Positions 53,634 to 63,727 are shown, counted from the stretch's first letter. The stretch: DNA of 64,000 nucleotides from Leptothoe spongobia TAU-MAC 1115 (GCF_018739885.1 NZ_JADOES010000021.1:1-64000); one strand, 5' to 3'. The notes: generated by a model from the sequence alone, not told the origin. Numbers and translations: made by a program.

Positions 53634-54398
53634 ATGTGGCGATATTTTCTAGGCATAGGTTTACTTTTGGGGGCACAGCTTACTGTGCCCCCAATTGCTG
53701 TACCTGCTGAATTGGCAGATATTGAATCACGCGGTCGGCTCATTGTGGCCGTGAAAGATAATTGGTATCCTCTGGGTTATCGTGATGCCATGGGCAATTT
53801 ACAGGGGTTTGAAATTGATATTGCTCGTCGGTTAGCAGGAGATCTACTGGGAGACGAAACAGCAGTCGAATTTCTCCCTGTTAGCAATATAAACCGGGTC
53901 AATGTGGTAGTGGATAATGATGTAGATATTGCGATCTCAGCCATCACGATCACCTCCCAACGGCAGCGCATTACTAGCTTTAGCGAGCCCTACTACTTAG
54001 ATGGCACAGGTTTTATTACTACCTCATCTCTGATCAGGAACCTGGATGATCTTAAACACATTGCCGTTCTGGCAGATACCAGTACTCTAGCTAACGTACG
54101 CTATCAGTTACCCACCGCAAGAATAATGACGGTATCTTCCTATGAAGAGGCGATTACTAATCTGAATAGTGGCCAGGTGGATGCTTTTGCGGGGGACACG
54201 TCATTGCTGGCTGGCTGGCAGCAACAGAATAATCGTTATCGACTGCTGGATGAGGTGATCTCGGTGGAACCAATTGCGATCGCAATTCCCAAAGGGACTC
54301 AATACAACGATTTGCGTCGAGCAATTAATGATGCCCTTCGTCAATGGGATGACGAAGGTTGGTTACAAAACCGGGCTACCTACTGGGGGTTACGATAG
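53634..54398 (+). CDS. Periplasmic amino-acid-type solute-binding protein
   Basis: This 254-residue protein starts M-W-R-Y-F-L-G-I-G-L-L-L-G-A-Q, a signal peptide. It then has the SBP_bac_3 pattern: G-R-L-I-V-A-V-K, Y-R-D-A-M-G-N-L-Q-G-F-E-I-D-I-A-R, D-I-A-I-S-A-I-T-I-T, R-I-T-S-F-S-E-P-Y and V-D-A-F-A-G-D. The ligand is probably an amino acid. No permease gene is near, so it could also be a sensor-type binding protein. It starts nine bases after rplT. Confidence 0.87.
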   Translation: MWRYFLGIGLLLGAQLTVPPIAVPAELADIESRGRLIVAVKDNWYPLGYRDAMGNLQGFEIDIARRLAGDLLGDETAVEFLPVSNINRVNVVVDNDVDIAISAITITSQRQRITSFSEPYYLDGTGFITTSSLIRNLDDLKHIAVLADTSTLANVRYQLPTARIMTVSSYEEAITNLNSGQVDAFAGDTSLLAGWQQQNNRYRLLDEVISVEPIAIAIPKGTQYNDLRRAINDALRQWDDEGWLQNRATYWGLR

Positions 54399-54456
54399 CT
54401 ACCATGGGAGAATATCCTAAACAACCAACTTACGCACTAACCGATTAAGCGAGTTC

Positions 54457-55005
54457 ATGGAAAATAGCACTCTATTTCTGACCTACCTAGGCATCTTGCT
54501 AGCTCTGCTAGGACTGTCAGCCTTTTTCATCATTCGCCAGGTATTTAAGACTCGCCGCATTGAGACCACATTAGGTCGTTTACAAAATAAGCTAACCAAA
54601 GAGAAAGGAACTGCTCAGGAATATTACGAGTTAGGTAGCCTGCTACTCGATAAAAAACTATTTTCTCAGTCAGTTCTCTACATGCAACAGGCCCTTAAAG
54701 CACTCACAGAAGAGGAAGAAGCTGAAAACGCACCTCTGATCTATAACGCACTGGGATATTCCTACTTTGCTCAAGGCCAGTTTGACCTTGCCATTCGACA
54801 GTACAAGGCAGCCCTGAAAATCGCTCCAGGCTATGTAACTGCTCTGAACAACTTGGGCCACAGCTATGAGAAAAAACAACTCACTGTCCAAGCGTTAGAA
54901 AGTTATGATCAGGCATTGAAAATAGAACCCGAAAATGCAACAGCTAAGCGTCGGGCACAGTCCTTGCGCAAGCGCGTGGCCATTCCCATGAATGTAAAAC
55001 AGTAG
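54457..55005 (+). CDS. Membrane-anchored TPR protein
   Basis: This 182-residue protein has one N-terminal membrane span (F-L-T-Y-L-G-I-L-L-A-L-L-G-L-S-A-F-F-I-I) and then TPR repeats: Y-Y-E-L-G-S-L-L-L-D, Y-N-A-L-G-Y-S-Y-F-A-Q-G-Q and A-L-N-N-L-G-H-S-Y-E-K-K. The A-L-K-I-A-P and A-L-K-I-E-P ends of the repeats appear. Similar small TPR proteins in cyanobacteria sometimes help photosystem assembly. That role is not shown here. Confidence 0.82.
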   Translation: MENSTLFLTYLGILLALLGLSAFFIIRQVFKTRRIETTLGRLQNKLTKEKGTAQEYYELGSLLLDKKLFSQSVLYMQQALKALTEEEEAENAPLIYNALGYSYFAQGQFDLAIRQYKAALKIAPGYVTALNNLGHSYEKKQLTVQALESYDQALKIEPENATAKRRAQSLRKRVAIPMNVKQ

Positions 55006-55129
55006 CTTCTCCCCCAGAAAACTACCAGAGGGAAAATTTGCAGACTAACAGAACGCAATTAAAATCATAAGGCTTTAATCTGGCATTTTTACTGCGAGCT
55101 CTGCTGGTTAGAAATAGATAAAATAAGCA

Positions 55130-55172
55130 AGTCCTCCCTAATACCGTTCTCAATGCGGCATTAGGGAGGACT
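55130..55172. terminator. Bidirectional terminator
   Basis: AGTCCTCCCTAAT and ATTAGGGAGGACT form a perfect 13-pair stem between the convergent TPR and PTPS genes. A loop of 17 bases separates the arms. Confidence 0.85.
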
Positions 55173-55195
55173 GATTAATCAACAAAACAGATCAG

Positions 55196-56083
55196 CTAAA
55201 CAGCAGCTAGTTCTGGTGTAGCAGTCTGTTTTGGAGTCATAGATATAGCAGCATCCTCACAGTAGACCTCAGCAGAGTTATTCGGGCTCTCAATGAGTTT
55301 CACCTTGTGCAGACTAGCTCCGATCTCTTTGATGGGCTCACGCAGTAGATCACGAATGTGGATGGCGATATTCTCAGCAGTAGGTACAACTTCAGCGAAA
55401 TAAGGAATATCCTTATTCAAAAATGTGTGGTCAAAGGGTTTCACCACATAAGTATTAACCGCTTTCTGAAACTCTACTAGATCAGCAATCATGCCTGTAC
55501 GTGGGTCCATCTCACCCTTGATGGTCACTTCAAGATGATAATTGTGACCATGGCCATTAATGCGAGCACATAGGCCATAGATTTCGCTGTTTTGCTCCAG
55601 CGTTAGCGTTGGCAAAGCCAAACGGTGAGCAGCGCTGAAATGAGTGGAGATAGATAGATAGGCTTCCATATCGTTTCCTTGGTAGTCGGCCCAGAGGTTA
55701 GACGTTTCAAACAGTTGAACATTGGTAATCGGCAGATGGGGCGCAAGCCGCTGCCAAATGGCACGCGCAATATTCTCGGTGGTGGTCAATCCTGCCTCAG
55801 GTCGATCAATTTGGAATTCGGGCCAGACATCATTGAGATATGAAAAGTCCAGCTGGCTAGTCACTTCATGCTTAATGACCCTCTTCACATCGGACAGGTT
55901 TAATACCATGCCGTACTCATCAAGGTCACCTTCCATGGAGACAAACAACTCATAGTTGTGACCATGACCTGGGGCACGGGTGCACAGACCAAATTTGGCC
56001 TGGTTTTCAGCGTCACTCAGCTCAGGCAACCAGTAGCGATGGCTGGCAGAAAACTGAGCCCGGCGGTTGATAGTGCATTTCAT
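55196..56083 (-). CDS. Tandem 6-pyruvoyl-tetrahydropterin synthase / QueD-like protein
   Basis: This 295-residue protein has two copies of the PTPS fold, about residues 1-135 and 140-290. Each shows the zinc-binding pattern G-H-G-H-N-Y plus S-A-S-H-R or S-A-A-H-R. Both have the Y-L-N-D-V or T-F-L-N-K-D segment and the E-N-I-A-x-x-I-W/R helix. Such proteins make carboxytetrahydropterin for queuosine or pterin synthesis. The catalytic Cys is present in the pocket motif of the first copy (F-G-L-C-T-R) and the second (Y-G-L-C-A-R). Whether both sites work is not known. Confidence 0.9.
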   Translation of the reverse strand: MKCTINRRAQFSASHRYWLPELSDAENQAKFGLCTRAPGHGHNYELFVSMEGDLDEYGMVLNLSDVKRVIKHEVTSQLDFSYLNDVWPEFQIDRPEAGLTTTENIARAIWQRLAPHLPITNVQLFETSNLWADYQGNDMEAYLSISTHFSAAHRLALPTLTLEQNSEIYGLCARINGHGHNYHLEVTIKGEMDPRTGMIADLVEFQKAVNTYVVKPFDHTFLNKDIPYFAEVVPTAENIAIHIRDLLREPIKEIGASLHKVKLIESPNNSAEVYCEDAAISMTPKQTATPELAAV

Positions 56084-56410
56084 AGAATTACCAAAAACAG
56101 CACGTCAAATATTAATTTTTGCTAACATCTTTTACCCCAGCATAGACCATAGATGAGAGATATTGCTGTCCGGATCACCCCAATTTCGTCAATGCTGGAG
56201 ACGCTTTTAGGCTCTTTAGTGTGGCCGAGCAAATCACTGGAAAAAATTGGAGCATCAATCGCAAGGGTCATGAAGTTTTGACACAATATTTGGCTCTAGC
56301 AAACCCAAAAACTCCAGAACACCTTGAGAAATATACTGTTCAGGATTTCTAATCAAAAATATCAGGAGTTGCTAATTTAAGCTAGAAACGGTAAAAATAG
56401 ATACAGAAAC
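56084..56410. other. Gap upstream of the riboswitch
   Basis: Apart from the NtcA-like box at 56391, there is an open reading frame without ATG at 56146-56352 (66 codons before TAA), which reads like coding but may be a remnant. Its best start would be GTG 56221. I do not call it a gene. Confidence 0.4.
56391..56404 (+). promoter_or_regulatory. NtcA-type box GTA-N8-TAC
   Basis: GTA AAAATAGA TAC matches the NtcA consensus exactly. It ends 12 bases before the first paired arm of the glutamine riboswitch and overlaps a TAGATA that could be the -10 element. The position fits repression by NtcA, as at the gif genes. Confidence 0.7.
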
Positions 56411-56525
56411 ATCCTCGTTCATCTCCGCGAACTTTTCCCTTGTTCAACGATGAGACGGAAGTAGGGTTAACCTGTACGGCTATTGTCCCATAGGTTGTAT
56501 TGGTCTGCCCGAAGGAACGCACTAA
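56411..56525 (+). promoter_or_regulatory. Glutamine riboswitch (glnA RNA / Downstream-peptide class)
   Basis: The conserved blocks occur in order: CGTTCATCT (from 56416), CGGAAGTAGG (56456-56465) and GAAGGAACGC (56511-56520). CGTTC and GAACG pair as the closing stem. The P2-like arm has GAAC/GTTC and CATC/GATG. The P3-like arm has GGG and AACCT pairing with AGGTT and CCC. This class binds L-glutamine and controls downstream genes in cyanobacteria. The DUF4278 gene begins 32 bases later, after an AGGAGG ribosome site, so the switch may act on transcription or ribosome access. Confidence 0.88.
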
Positions 56526-56556
56526 TACCAGTGCTTATTCAGGAGGAGACACACTT

Positions 56557-56979
56557 ATGAAACTTACTTACCGTGGTATCGAATACGACCACAATCCGCC
56601 TATGTTAGAGGTTTCTGAAAGCGACATTCTTTGTAACTATCGGGGCCGCAGTCATCGCTATACCTATGTGCGCCACGTTCCCTTTCCTCAAACTCAGGCA
56701 GAGTTAACTTATCGCGGTGCAACTTATCAAATCAACCGTCATGGTCAACGCCAAACAGTTGAGCAAAATGGGACCAAGTCTGTGTTTTCTGCGTTTCAAC
56801 GCAAGTTAGCAGAACTTACGCCTCTAATGGATGAGCGTCGTCAGCTATTGCGTGAGTCGGCTCGCAGCCATAGTGACAGTATTCAAAGATCTTTAGAGCA
56901 TCGTATTACTGTCGCACGTGAGCAAGGAAACATTAACTTGCTACAACAGCTAGAAGATGAAATGCGTCAGATGGCTTAA
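56557..56979 (+). CDS. DUF4278 protein under glutamine-riboswitch control
   Basis: This 140-residue protein starts M-K-L-T-Y-R-G-I-E-Y-D and repeats the same motif at about 50 (L-T-Y-R-G-A-T-Y-Q-I). These are two halves of the DUF4278 domain, followed by a C-terminal helical region (Q-L-L-R-E-S-A-R-S-H and E-H-R-I-T-V-A-R). DUF4278 is the domain of the small PII-interacting protein PirA of Synechocystis, though this one is longer. The start at 56557 follows AGGAGG by ten bases. An upstream frame from 56500 lies inside the riboswitch and is rejected. A nitrogen-linked role is inferred from the leader. Confidence 0.88.
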   Translation: MKLTYRGIEYDHNPPMLEVSESDILCNYRGRSHRYTYVRHVPFPQTQAELTYRGATYQINRHGQRQTVEQNGTKSVFSAFQRKLAELTPLMDERRQLLRESARSHSDSIQRSLEHRITVAREQGNINLLQQLEDEMRQMA

Positions 56980-57037
56980 GGGCAGCACCTAACAGGGCAT
57001 GAGCTGAAGTTCCCTAGATTTGTGGCTAGAGTAAGTT

Positions 57038-57067
57038 AAGGAGAGGCTAATATAGCTTCTCCTTTTT
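57038..57067 (+). terminator. Terminator after the DUF4278 gene
   Basis: AAGGAGAGGCTA and TAGCTTCTCCTT pair over 12 positions (one G-T wobble) with a three-base loop. A TTTTT run is at the end. It isolates the riboswitch gene as a single unit. Confidence 0.9.
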
Positions 57068-57136
57068 ATTTCCATCATGCTTCACAATAGACTTGGTCTG
57101 ATTATCCAGAGCCAGGTCTTATTTTTTAAGGGTGTT

Positions 57137-57580
57137 ATGGGGCTATTTGACAAGGTTTTTGACCCGTCGCCAGAGTCGCTGTCCCTAAGTCCGGCAGAAG
57201 CTTTGGCGGCAATTTGCTTGGTTGCGATCGCAGCTGATGGATACCTCTCCGATCAAGAAGGTCGTGAAATGGACATGCTACTCAGCCGCATGCGGCTCTT
57301 CAAAAGCTACTCTACTGAAATGGTCAATCGCATGAAAGATGGCTTACTGCAGCAGTTACAGCAGCATGGACCTAGCCGATTAGTAGAGGCTGCTAATACA
57401 GTTCTACCCACCGAACTAAAACCGACAGCCTTTGCCTTAGCCACTGATTTAGTCCTTGCCGATGGCAATGTTACCCCTCAAGAACAGGCATTCCTGGACG
57501 ATCTCCATCGCATTCTAGAAATTCCTAGTGAACGTGCCCTGACAATTGTTGAAGTCATGACAGTAAAAAATCGTGGCTGA
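57137..57580 (+). CDS. TerB-like (tellurite resistance family) protein
   Basis: This 147-residue protein has two similar acidic motifs: A-A-D-G-Y-L-S-D-Q-E at about 35 and L-A-D-G-N-V-T-P-Q-E near 112. Each has the A-D-G-x-(V/L) pattern of TerB/DUF533 folds, which bind metal ions. ATG 57137 begins M-G-L-F-D-K-V-F; an upstream start at 57077 adds 20 residues near the terminator. Its cellular role is unknown. No other ter genes are near. Confidence 0.82.
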   Translation: MGLFDKVFDPSPESLSLSPAEALAAICLVAIAADGYLSDQEGREMDMLLSRMRLFKSYSTEMVNRMKDGLLQQLQQHGPSRLVEAANTVLPTELKPTAFALATDLVLADGNVTPQEQAFLDDLHRILEIPSERALTIVEVMTVKNRG

Positions 57581-57691
57581 AAAGGATACTTTCTCCAAAG
57601 AAAATCTTTACTTCGGTGAAGCCTCAACCTCAATTTCTAACAAATACGAGATAATAGTCCTGACAATTGACCTACCTCAAAATTCATTCCT

Positions 57692-58888
57692 ATGACTGCC
57701 GTCATCTCAGCTCCCCCCAAACAGATGGATGACTCCAAACACGGATTGCCTGTCACCATCATTACCGGCTTTTTGGGTAGCGGCAAAACCACTCTACTGA
57801 ACCATATCTTGACCAATCAAGATGGGCTAAAAACCGCCGTCTTAGTAAATGAGTTTGGGGAAGTTGGCATCGATAATGACCTACTCATCACCACAGGTGA
57901 CGACACCATGGTCGAGCTGAGTAATGGTTGCATTTGCTGCACCATCAATAATGATCTATTGGAGGCCGTTTATAAGGTACTAGAACGTAGGGATAAAATT
58001 GACTACCTAGTGGTAGAAACGACTGGATTGGCCGATCCATTGCCAGTGGCCCTCACATTTCTGGGAACAGAACTGCGGGATCTAACACGGTTAGACTCCA
58101 TCGTCACACTAGTCGATTCAGAAAACTACAGTGTGGATTTGTTCAATAGCCAAGCCGCTCACAATCAGATTGCCTACGGTGATATTATTCTGCTGAACAA
58201 AACAGATTTGGTAGATGAAGGTGATGTAGACCTATTAGAGCTAAAGGTCCGTGATATCAAAGAAGGTGCTCGCATTTTACGCACCACCCAATCCCAAGTA
58301 CCTTTGCCACTAATTCTGAGCGTGGGCTTATTTGAATCTGATAAGTATTTTGAGCCCACTCAGAAGGATGCGCACGCACAAAACCATGATGATCACTCGA
58401 ACTGTGACCACGACCATGGCCATTGCGAGCATGATCATGATGATGAGCATGGGGAGCATGCACATCATCATGACAAACATTCACACCAAGACCATTCCAA
58501 CTGTGATCATGATCATGGTCACTGTGAGCACGATCATGATCACGAACATCATCACTCTCACTTAGATGTCGATGGGTTTACATCGATCTCCATCGCTCGA
58601 GATCAGCCCTTAGCAATTCGTAAGTTTCAACATTTTTTGGACAACAAGCTGCCAGATAATGTCTTCCGAGCCAAGGGAATTTTATGGTTTGACGAGAGTG
58701 AAAAGCGGCATATCTTTCATCTCAGCGGTAAACGCTTTTCCCTAGAAGATGAAGAGTGGAATGGCCGTCCTCATAAAACACAGCTGGTACTGATCGGTCA
58801 AAATCTCGATCATGATGATCTAGAAGCTGAAATTGAAAAGTGCTTTTGTCTAGAATCCCAAAGTCGCGGTAGGGGTTTTGGCAGCTAA
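57692..58888 (+). CDS. COG0523 metallochaperone GTPase (CobW-like) with His-rich loop
   Basis: This 398-residue P-loop GTPase shows [10 protein letters not shown] at about 28-37 and the metal-site C-I-C-C in [13 protein letters not shown] is the G4 motif. At about 230-295 there is a loop of roughly 30 His with many Asp. The unit [16 protein letters not shown] occurs twice, probably holding zinc or nickel. The CobW C-terminal domain follows (W-F-D-E-S). COG0523 proteins deliver metals to enzymes; which metal is unclear. It overlaps dtd by one base (TAATG). Confidence 0.88.
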   Translation: MTAVISAPPKQMDDSKHGLPVTIITGFLGSGKTTLLNHILTNQDGLKTAVLVNEFGEVGIDNDLLITTGDDTMVELSNGCICCTINNDLLEAVYKVLERRDKIDYLVVETTGLADPLPVALTFLGTELRDLTRLDSIVTLVDSENYSVDLFNSQAAHNQIAYGDIILLNKTDLVDEGDVDLLELKVRDIKEGARILRTTQSQVPLPLILSVGLFESDKYFEPTQKDAHAQNHDDHSNCDHDHGHCEHDHDDEHGEHAHHHDKHSHQDHSNCDHDHGHCEHDHDHEHHHSHLDVDGFTSISIARDQPLAIRKFQHFLDNKLPDNVFRAKGILWFDESEKRHIFHLSGKRFSLEDEEWNGRPHKTQLVLIGQNLDHDDLEAEIEKCFCLESQSRGRGFGS

Positions 58889-59337
58889 TGCGTGTCATCG
58901 TCCAACGGGTTTCTTCTTCCCAGGTATCGGTAGAGGGTGCAGTGATCGGTCGTATCGGTCGTGGCCTTAATCTACTCGTGGGGATCGCTGAAACTGACAC
59001 CACAGTAGAGCTCGATTGGATGGCACAAAAATGCCTATCTTTAAGGCTCTTCCCGGCAGAAGACTCAGGCCAATTTGATTTATCAGTTCAAGATATTCAG
59101 GGGTCTTTGTTAGTGATCAGTCAGTTCACACTCTATGGCGACTGCCGCAAGGGTAGACGGCCCTCATTTGACCAGGCCGCATCTCCTACGCAAGCCGTAA
59201 AGCTATATGAACAGTTCCTAGCTAAACTACGTCAAAGTGGGTTAGAGGTAGAGACAGGACAATTTGGAGCTCATATGCAAGTTTCCATTGCAAATGATGG
59301 CCCAGTGACATTAGTGTTAGATCGAAATTCTCAATAG
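58888..59337 (+). CDS. dtd: D-aminoacyl-tRNA deacylase
   Basis: Dtd hydrolyses D-amino acids mischarged on tRNA. The 149-residue protein has [29 protein letters not shown] and K-G-R-R-P-S-F. The closing [16 protein letters not shown] segment, including the Gly-Pro motif region, is complete. Its ATG shares one base with the upstream stop, so coupling to the metallochaperone gene is likely. Confidence 0.95.
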   Translation: MRVIVQRVSSSQVSVEGAVIGRIGRGLNLLVGIAETDTTVELDWMAQKCLSLRLFPAEDSGQFDLSVQDIQGSLLVISQFTLYGDCRKGRRPSFDQAASPTQAVKLYEQFLAKLRQSGLEVETGQFGAHMQVSIANDGPVTLVLDRNSQ

Positions 59338-59624
59338 TCTTACTTTTGCCTGAGACGCCACTGAAGGATTTCATGATTTTCCCCTGGAGAGTCTCTGTCA
59401 ATGCACTAGTCCTGATTTCTCAGTTCATGCCGGGGGACAACCGGTTTCAGTTATTCTCTAGTCACAAAAGTTGCCACATAAGGACTTAGGGCATTGTGAC
59501 ACTTTATTTTCTTTTAATGCAATTGTGCAGGTTCCGGGTTGGCTTGATAAGGTAAAGAAACATTAAGCGAACTGGCAAGCCTTCATAGAGACGATGCCGG
59601 AATCCGACTACCCCAATTCCCTTT

Positions 59625-60398
59625 ATGCTGCGTAGTATTAATCAGATGACCTCGTTGCAAATGCCTTCTGGGCAAGTGGTGTTCTGTGATTTCGACGGTC
59701 CAATTGTAGATGTTTCAGAGCGCTACTATCGGACCTATAGACTCGGCTTATCAACACTACAAGCCAGTCACCAAGAAACCAGTGGAGAAGCTTTACCCCT
59801 CCAAATTTTGTCAAAAAATCAGTTTTGGTGGATGAAACGCAATCGGGTAGCAGACATCGACATTGCTATTCGATCAGGTGTACCTGAAGACTTAGTAGAT
59901 ACACTATTGCAGCAGGTACAGCGCATCGTAAATCATCCTCATCTGCTGCAATGGGATACCCTACAACCTGGGGCTGAAATAGCTATACAGCAACTCAAAC
60001 GTATAGGTATTCGCTTAGTGCTAGTAACCCTACGTCACCCTCGTCAGGTACAGGCATTTTTACAAGCTAACGATCTCATTCAATACGTTGACGAAATTTT
60101 TGGGGCCTCTGACATTAATGCAGCCCATTTAAATCGAGCAGATCAAAAAGTTGCCTTACTCAAATGCGCTATTGAAGCCCAGAAAAAACAGGGCTATCAG
60201 ATATATCCCACGTGTATGATTGGCGATACTGAAGCGGATATTATCGCAGGACAACAAGCGGGTATAGTCACCGTTGCTCTTACCAATGGTATTCGTAGCC
60301 ACGACTATCTCAAGCGATATCAGCCAACGTCCATCAATTCCACATTGCTCAAAGCAGTACAAAGTCGACGAATAAATCAGGCTTTACAAGCCGCGTAA
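59625..60398 (+). CDS. HAD-superfamily hydrolase
   Basis: This 257-residue protein shows motif I F-C-D-F-D-G-P at about 21, with nucleophile Asp and the second Asp. V-L-V-T-L-R at about 125 is motif II, a Lys follows near 180, and I-G-D-T-E-A-D-I is motif IV. The cap lies between motif I and II. It resembles phosphoglycolate-phosphatase-like HADs, but the substrate cannot be told. The start is taken at ATG 59625; an internal ATG at 59646 is equally possible. Confidence 0.85.
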   Translation: MLRSINQMTSLQMPSGQVVFCDFDGPIVDVSERYYRTYRLGLSTLQASHQETSGEALPLQILSKNQFWWMKRNRVADIDIAIRSGVPEDLVDTLLQQVQRIVNHPHLLQWDTLQPGAEIAIQQLKRIGIRLVLVTLRHPRQVQAFLQANDLIQYVDEIFGASDINAAHLNRADQKVALLKCAIEAQKKQGYQIYPTCMIGDTEADIIAGQQAGIVTVALTNGIRSHDYLKRYQPTSINSTLLKAVQSRRINQALQAA

Positions 60399-60482
60399 GC
60401 ATCCAAGATTTTTGACATAGCGAATTTTTGATAGCAATAGAAAAAGGCTATGTCTAAGTGATTTACAGCCCGCTCTCTACAG

Positions 60483-61055
60483 CTAATTTTTCGCCTTAAG
60501 ATATCCCTTCCACCAATGATGAAGAGGGTAGTATAGAGCCGGTGTCCATAGACTGCTAAGAATAGCTGAGCTCAGGGCGACTCGTTGATGGGTACGCCAG
60601 ATTTGCCAAAGGTTGAGATAAGGCGAATTTGGCCACAGTATATGTCGGAAACTCATTTGAAGCGCCATCATTGTAGCCCCAACTACTGCCATTCCAAAGA
60701 CGATAAACGCCACTAAAACTACATTTTCCTGAATGATACGCTGACGTTGCAGCCTCGCAGTCAACATACCGACCACCATCAAACTTAAAGCATGGGTGGG
60801 AAAAGGCCCGGTCAAACCGTCCTGAAGCAACCCAAGCACAATCCCTGCAATCGCACCATCAAAAATTGGATAGTGAATACTCCAGATGACTACCCATATG
60901 AGCAACCAGTTAGGAGACACCCCTAAGAGCTCAATTCCAGGAAACCGCATGGGCGATAGCAGCAGACAAATCAAACAGGAACCAATGACAATGACGATAT
61001 TCAGACACGTTTTCTGAAAATCAGTCAGTGTAGCCTTGCCTTTAGAGACGGTCAT
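60483..61055 (-). CDS. mreD: Rod-shape protein MreD
   Basis: This 190-residue membrane protein has five or six hydrophobic segments (I-V-I-V-I-G-S-C-L-I-C-L-L-L, W-L-L-I-W-V-V-I-W, V-V-L-V-A-F-I-V-F-G-M-A). It fits MreD by position after mreC and by topology. It works with MreB, MreC and the elongation penicillin-binding proteins. It is the last gene of mreB-mreC-mreD and 38 bases follow mreC. Confidence 0.87.
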   Translation of the reverse strand: MTVSKGKATLTDFQKTCLNIVIVIGSCLICLLLSPMRFPGIELLGVSPNWLLIWVVIWSIHYPIFDGAIAGIVLGLLQDGLTGPFPTHALSLMVVGMLTARLQRQRIIQENVVLVAFIVFGMAVVGATMMALQMSFRHILWPNSPYLNLWQIWRTHQRVALSSAILSSLWTPALYYPLHHWWKGYLKAKN

Positions 61056-61093
61056 AGCTAATGGATAAGGACTAAGGTAAGACTATACAAGGA

Positions 61094-61885
61094 CTACGGT
61101 GTTGCTTTATCGTCCACTATCTCGGCTGGAGGTGCATTGACGTCTGTTTTCGCTTCAAAGGGATGAATCGTAACCCACTCCAGAATATTTAGGGGAGACG
61201 ACAACTGAATTACAGCTTCAGGCGCTGGACTCTTCTTCAAATCCATGCTTTCAATGCGTCCAACGGGGACTCCCTGGGGAAACAATCGACTATAGGAAGA
61301 TGTGACAATGACATCACCTGGTTTAACATCAGGTGTGGTTTCAAAAAATTGCATGACTACACGACCATCGACATTGCCACGGACAACACCCAAGGCACGA
61401 CTACGACTCACCTTGACCCCCATCTGGCTGGTTGGATCGGTAATTAGCAAAATTTGACTAGTGCTAGGGGAAACACTGAGCACTCGACCGACAAGACCAC
61501 CAGGTCCCGTGGCCATATCTCCCTCAGTCACTCCATCTGAACTACCCTTATTAACCGTAATTTGTTGCCACCAATTGTCGGCACTGCGACCAATCACGGC
61601 AGCAATCGTTACTTTGCCCTGGCTATCGGCATAGTTGATATTTTCCCGCAGACCCTGGTTTTGATTTTCTAACTCAATCACCCGCTGCTGCAGTTCAAGA
61701 ATATAAGCATTTTCCAAACGTTCTGCTTGGGTCAGTCCAGGATGCAGCGGAGAGGTTAAAACCTGATAAATCTCATAGATCACAGCTCCTTGACTCTGAC
61801 GCATTGCCCAGGCTAGACCAATAACAAGGGTAGCAATACCAGCCCTTGTCGCATACCTATCCCACCAGCGTCTTAGTGCAAACAT
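61094..61885 (-). CDS. mreC: Rod-shape protein MreC
   Basis: This 263-residue protein has an N-terminal membrane anchor (A-G-I-A-T-L-V-I-G-L-A-W) and a coiled coil (L-E-N-A-Y-I-L-E-L-Q-Q-R-V-I-E-L-E-N). The double beta-barrel shows A-A-V-I-G-R, V-N-K-G-S-S-D-G-V, L-V-G-R-V and T-S-S-Y-S-R-L-F-P-Q-G-V-P-V-G. It scaffolds the elongasome in the periplasm. The gap before it holds tandem copies of the mreB 3' end. Confidence 0.94.
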   Translation of the reverse strand: MFALRRWWDRYATRAGIATLVIGLAWAMRQSQGAVIYEIYQVLTSPLHPGLTQAERLENAYILELQQRVIELENQNQGLRENINYADSQGKVTIAAVIGRSADNWWQQITVNKGSSDGVTEGDMATGPGGLVGRVLSVSPSTSQILLITDPTSQMGVKVSRSRALGVVRGNVDGRVVMQFFETTPDVKPGDVIVTSSYSRLFPQGVPVGRIESMDLKKSPAPEAVIQLSSPLNILEWVTIHPFEAKTDVNAPPAEIVDDKATP

Positions 61886-61929
61886 CGTTTAATTTGCAAA
61901 ATCGTTGTCAATTAATCGTCCCTAAGAAC

Positions 61930-63128
<1,199 letters not shown>

Positions 63129-63344
63129 CTATGAAAAGACAAATGAACGATTTGTAAACTGGTGTGGATTTTATTACTTTCTGCGTTAACTACCATACTC
63201 CAAGGTTACACAGTCTAAAATTCTAATCATGATAGAAGTTTGTGGACCATGATTTTAATCACAGTGTGACTATTAAGGATAATTCTAGATGGCAGCACAT
63301 GTCTCGCATATAAAGTAGTTAACACAGTTGCGGTTGAAAGAGCG

Positions 63345-63710
63345 ATGAGTCTAAATGTAGTAAACCTTGTAGGTCGAGCAGGACGGGATCCTGAAGTTCG
63401 CTATTTTGAATCAGGCAACGTGCTGTGCAAATTTACAATTGCCGTGAATCGGCGTACTCGCAATAGTGACCAACCTGATTGGTTCAACTTAGAACTTTGG
63501 GGACGCAATGCTGAAGTAGCTGCCAACTATGTACGTAAAGGTAGTCTAGTCGGTGTGGTGGGCTCCCTCAAGCTTGACAGTTGGCAAGATCGAAACACAG
63601 GAGCACAACGTTCTAGTCCTGTTATTCGAGTAGAGCGCCTCGACCTATTAGGTTCTAAACGTGATAACGCTGCTCCCATGACAGGCAGTTATGATGACGA
63701 GCAATTTTAG
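63345..63710 (+). CDS. ssb: Single-stranded DNA-binding protein
   Basis: This 121-residue OB-fold protein starts M-S-L-N-V-V-N-L-V-G-R-A-G-R-D-P-E-V-R-Y and has W-F-N-L-E-L-W-G-R-N-A-E, Y-V-R-K-G-S-L-V-G-V-V-G-S-L. It ends Y-D-D-E-Q-F, a short acidic tip ending in Phe like the C-terminal tip that recruits partners. It is shorter than E. coli SSB, as is usual for cyanobacteria. It is divergent from mreB; a 240-base gap lies between. Confidence 0.95.
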   Translation: MSLNVVNLVGRAGRDPEVRYFESGNVLCKFTIAVNRRTRNSDQPDWFNLELWGRNAEVAANYVRKGSLVGVVGSLKLDSWQDRNTGAQRSSPVIRVERLDLLGSKRDNAAPMTGSYDDEQF

Positions 63711-63727
63711 GGAATTAGAAATTCTTC

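Noticed and set aside
56500..56556. Upstream in-frame start for the DUF4278 gene
   Set aside because: It lies within the conserved GAAGGAACGC part of the riboswitch, and a strong AGGAGG site serves ATG 56557.
63225..63254. AATCATG/CATGATT inverted repeat between mreB and ssb
   Set aside because: Seven-base arms 16 bases apart in AT-rich DNA are expected by chance.
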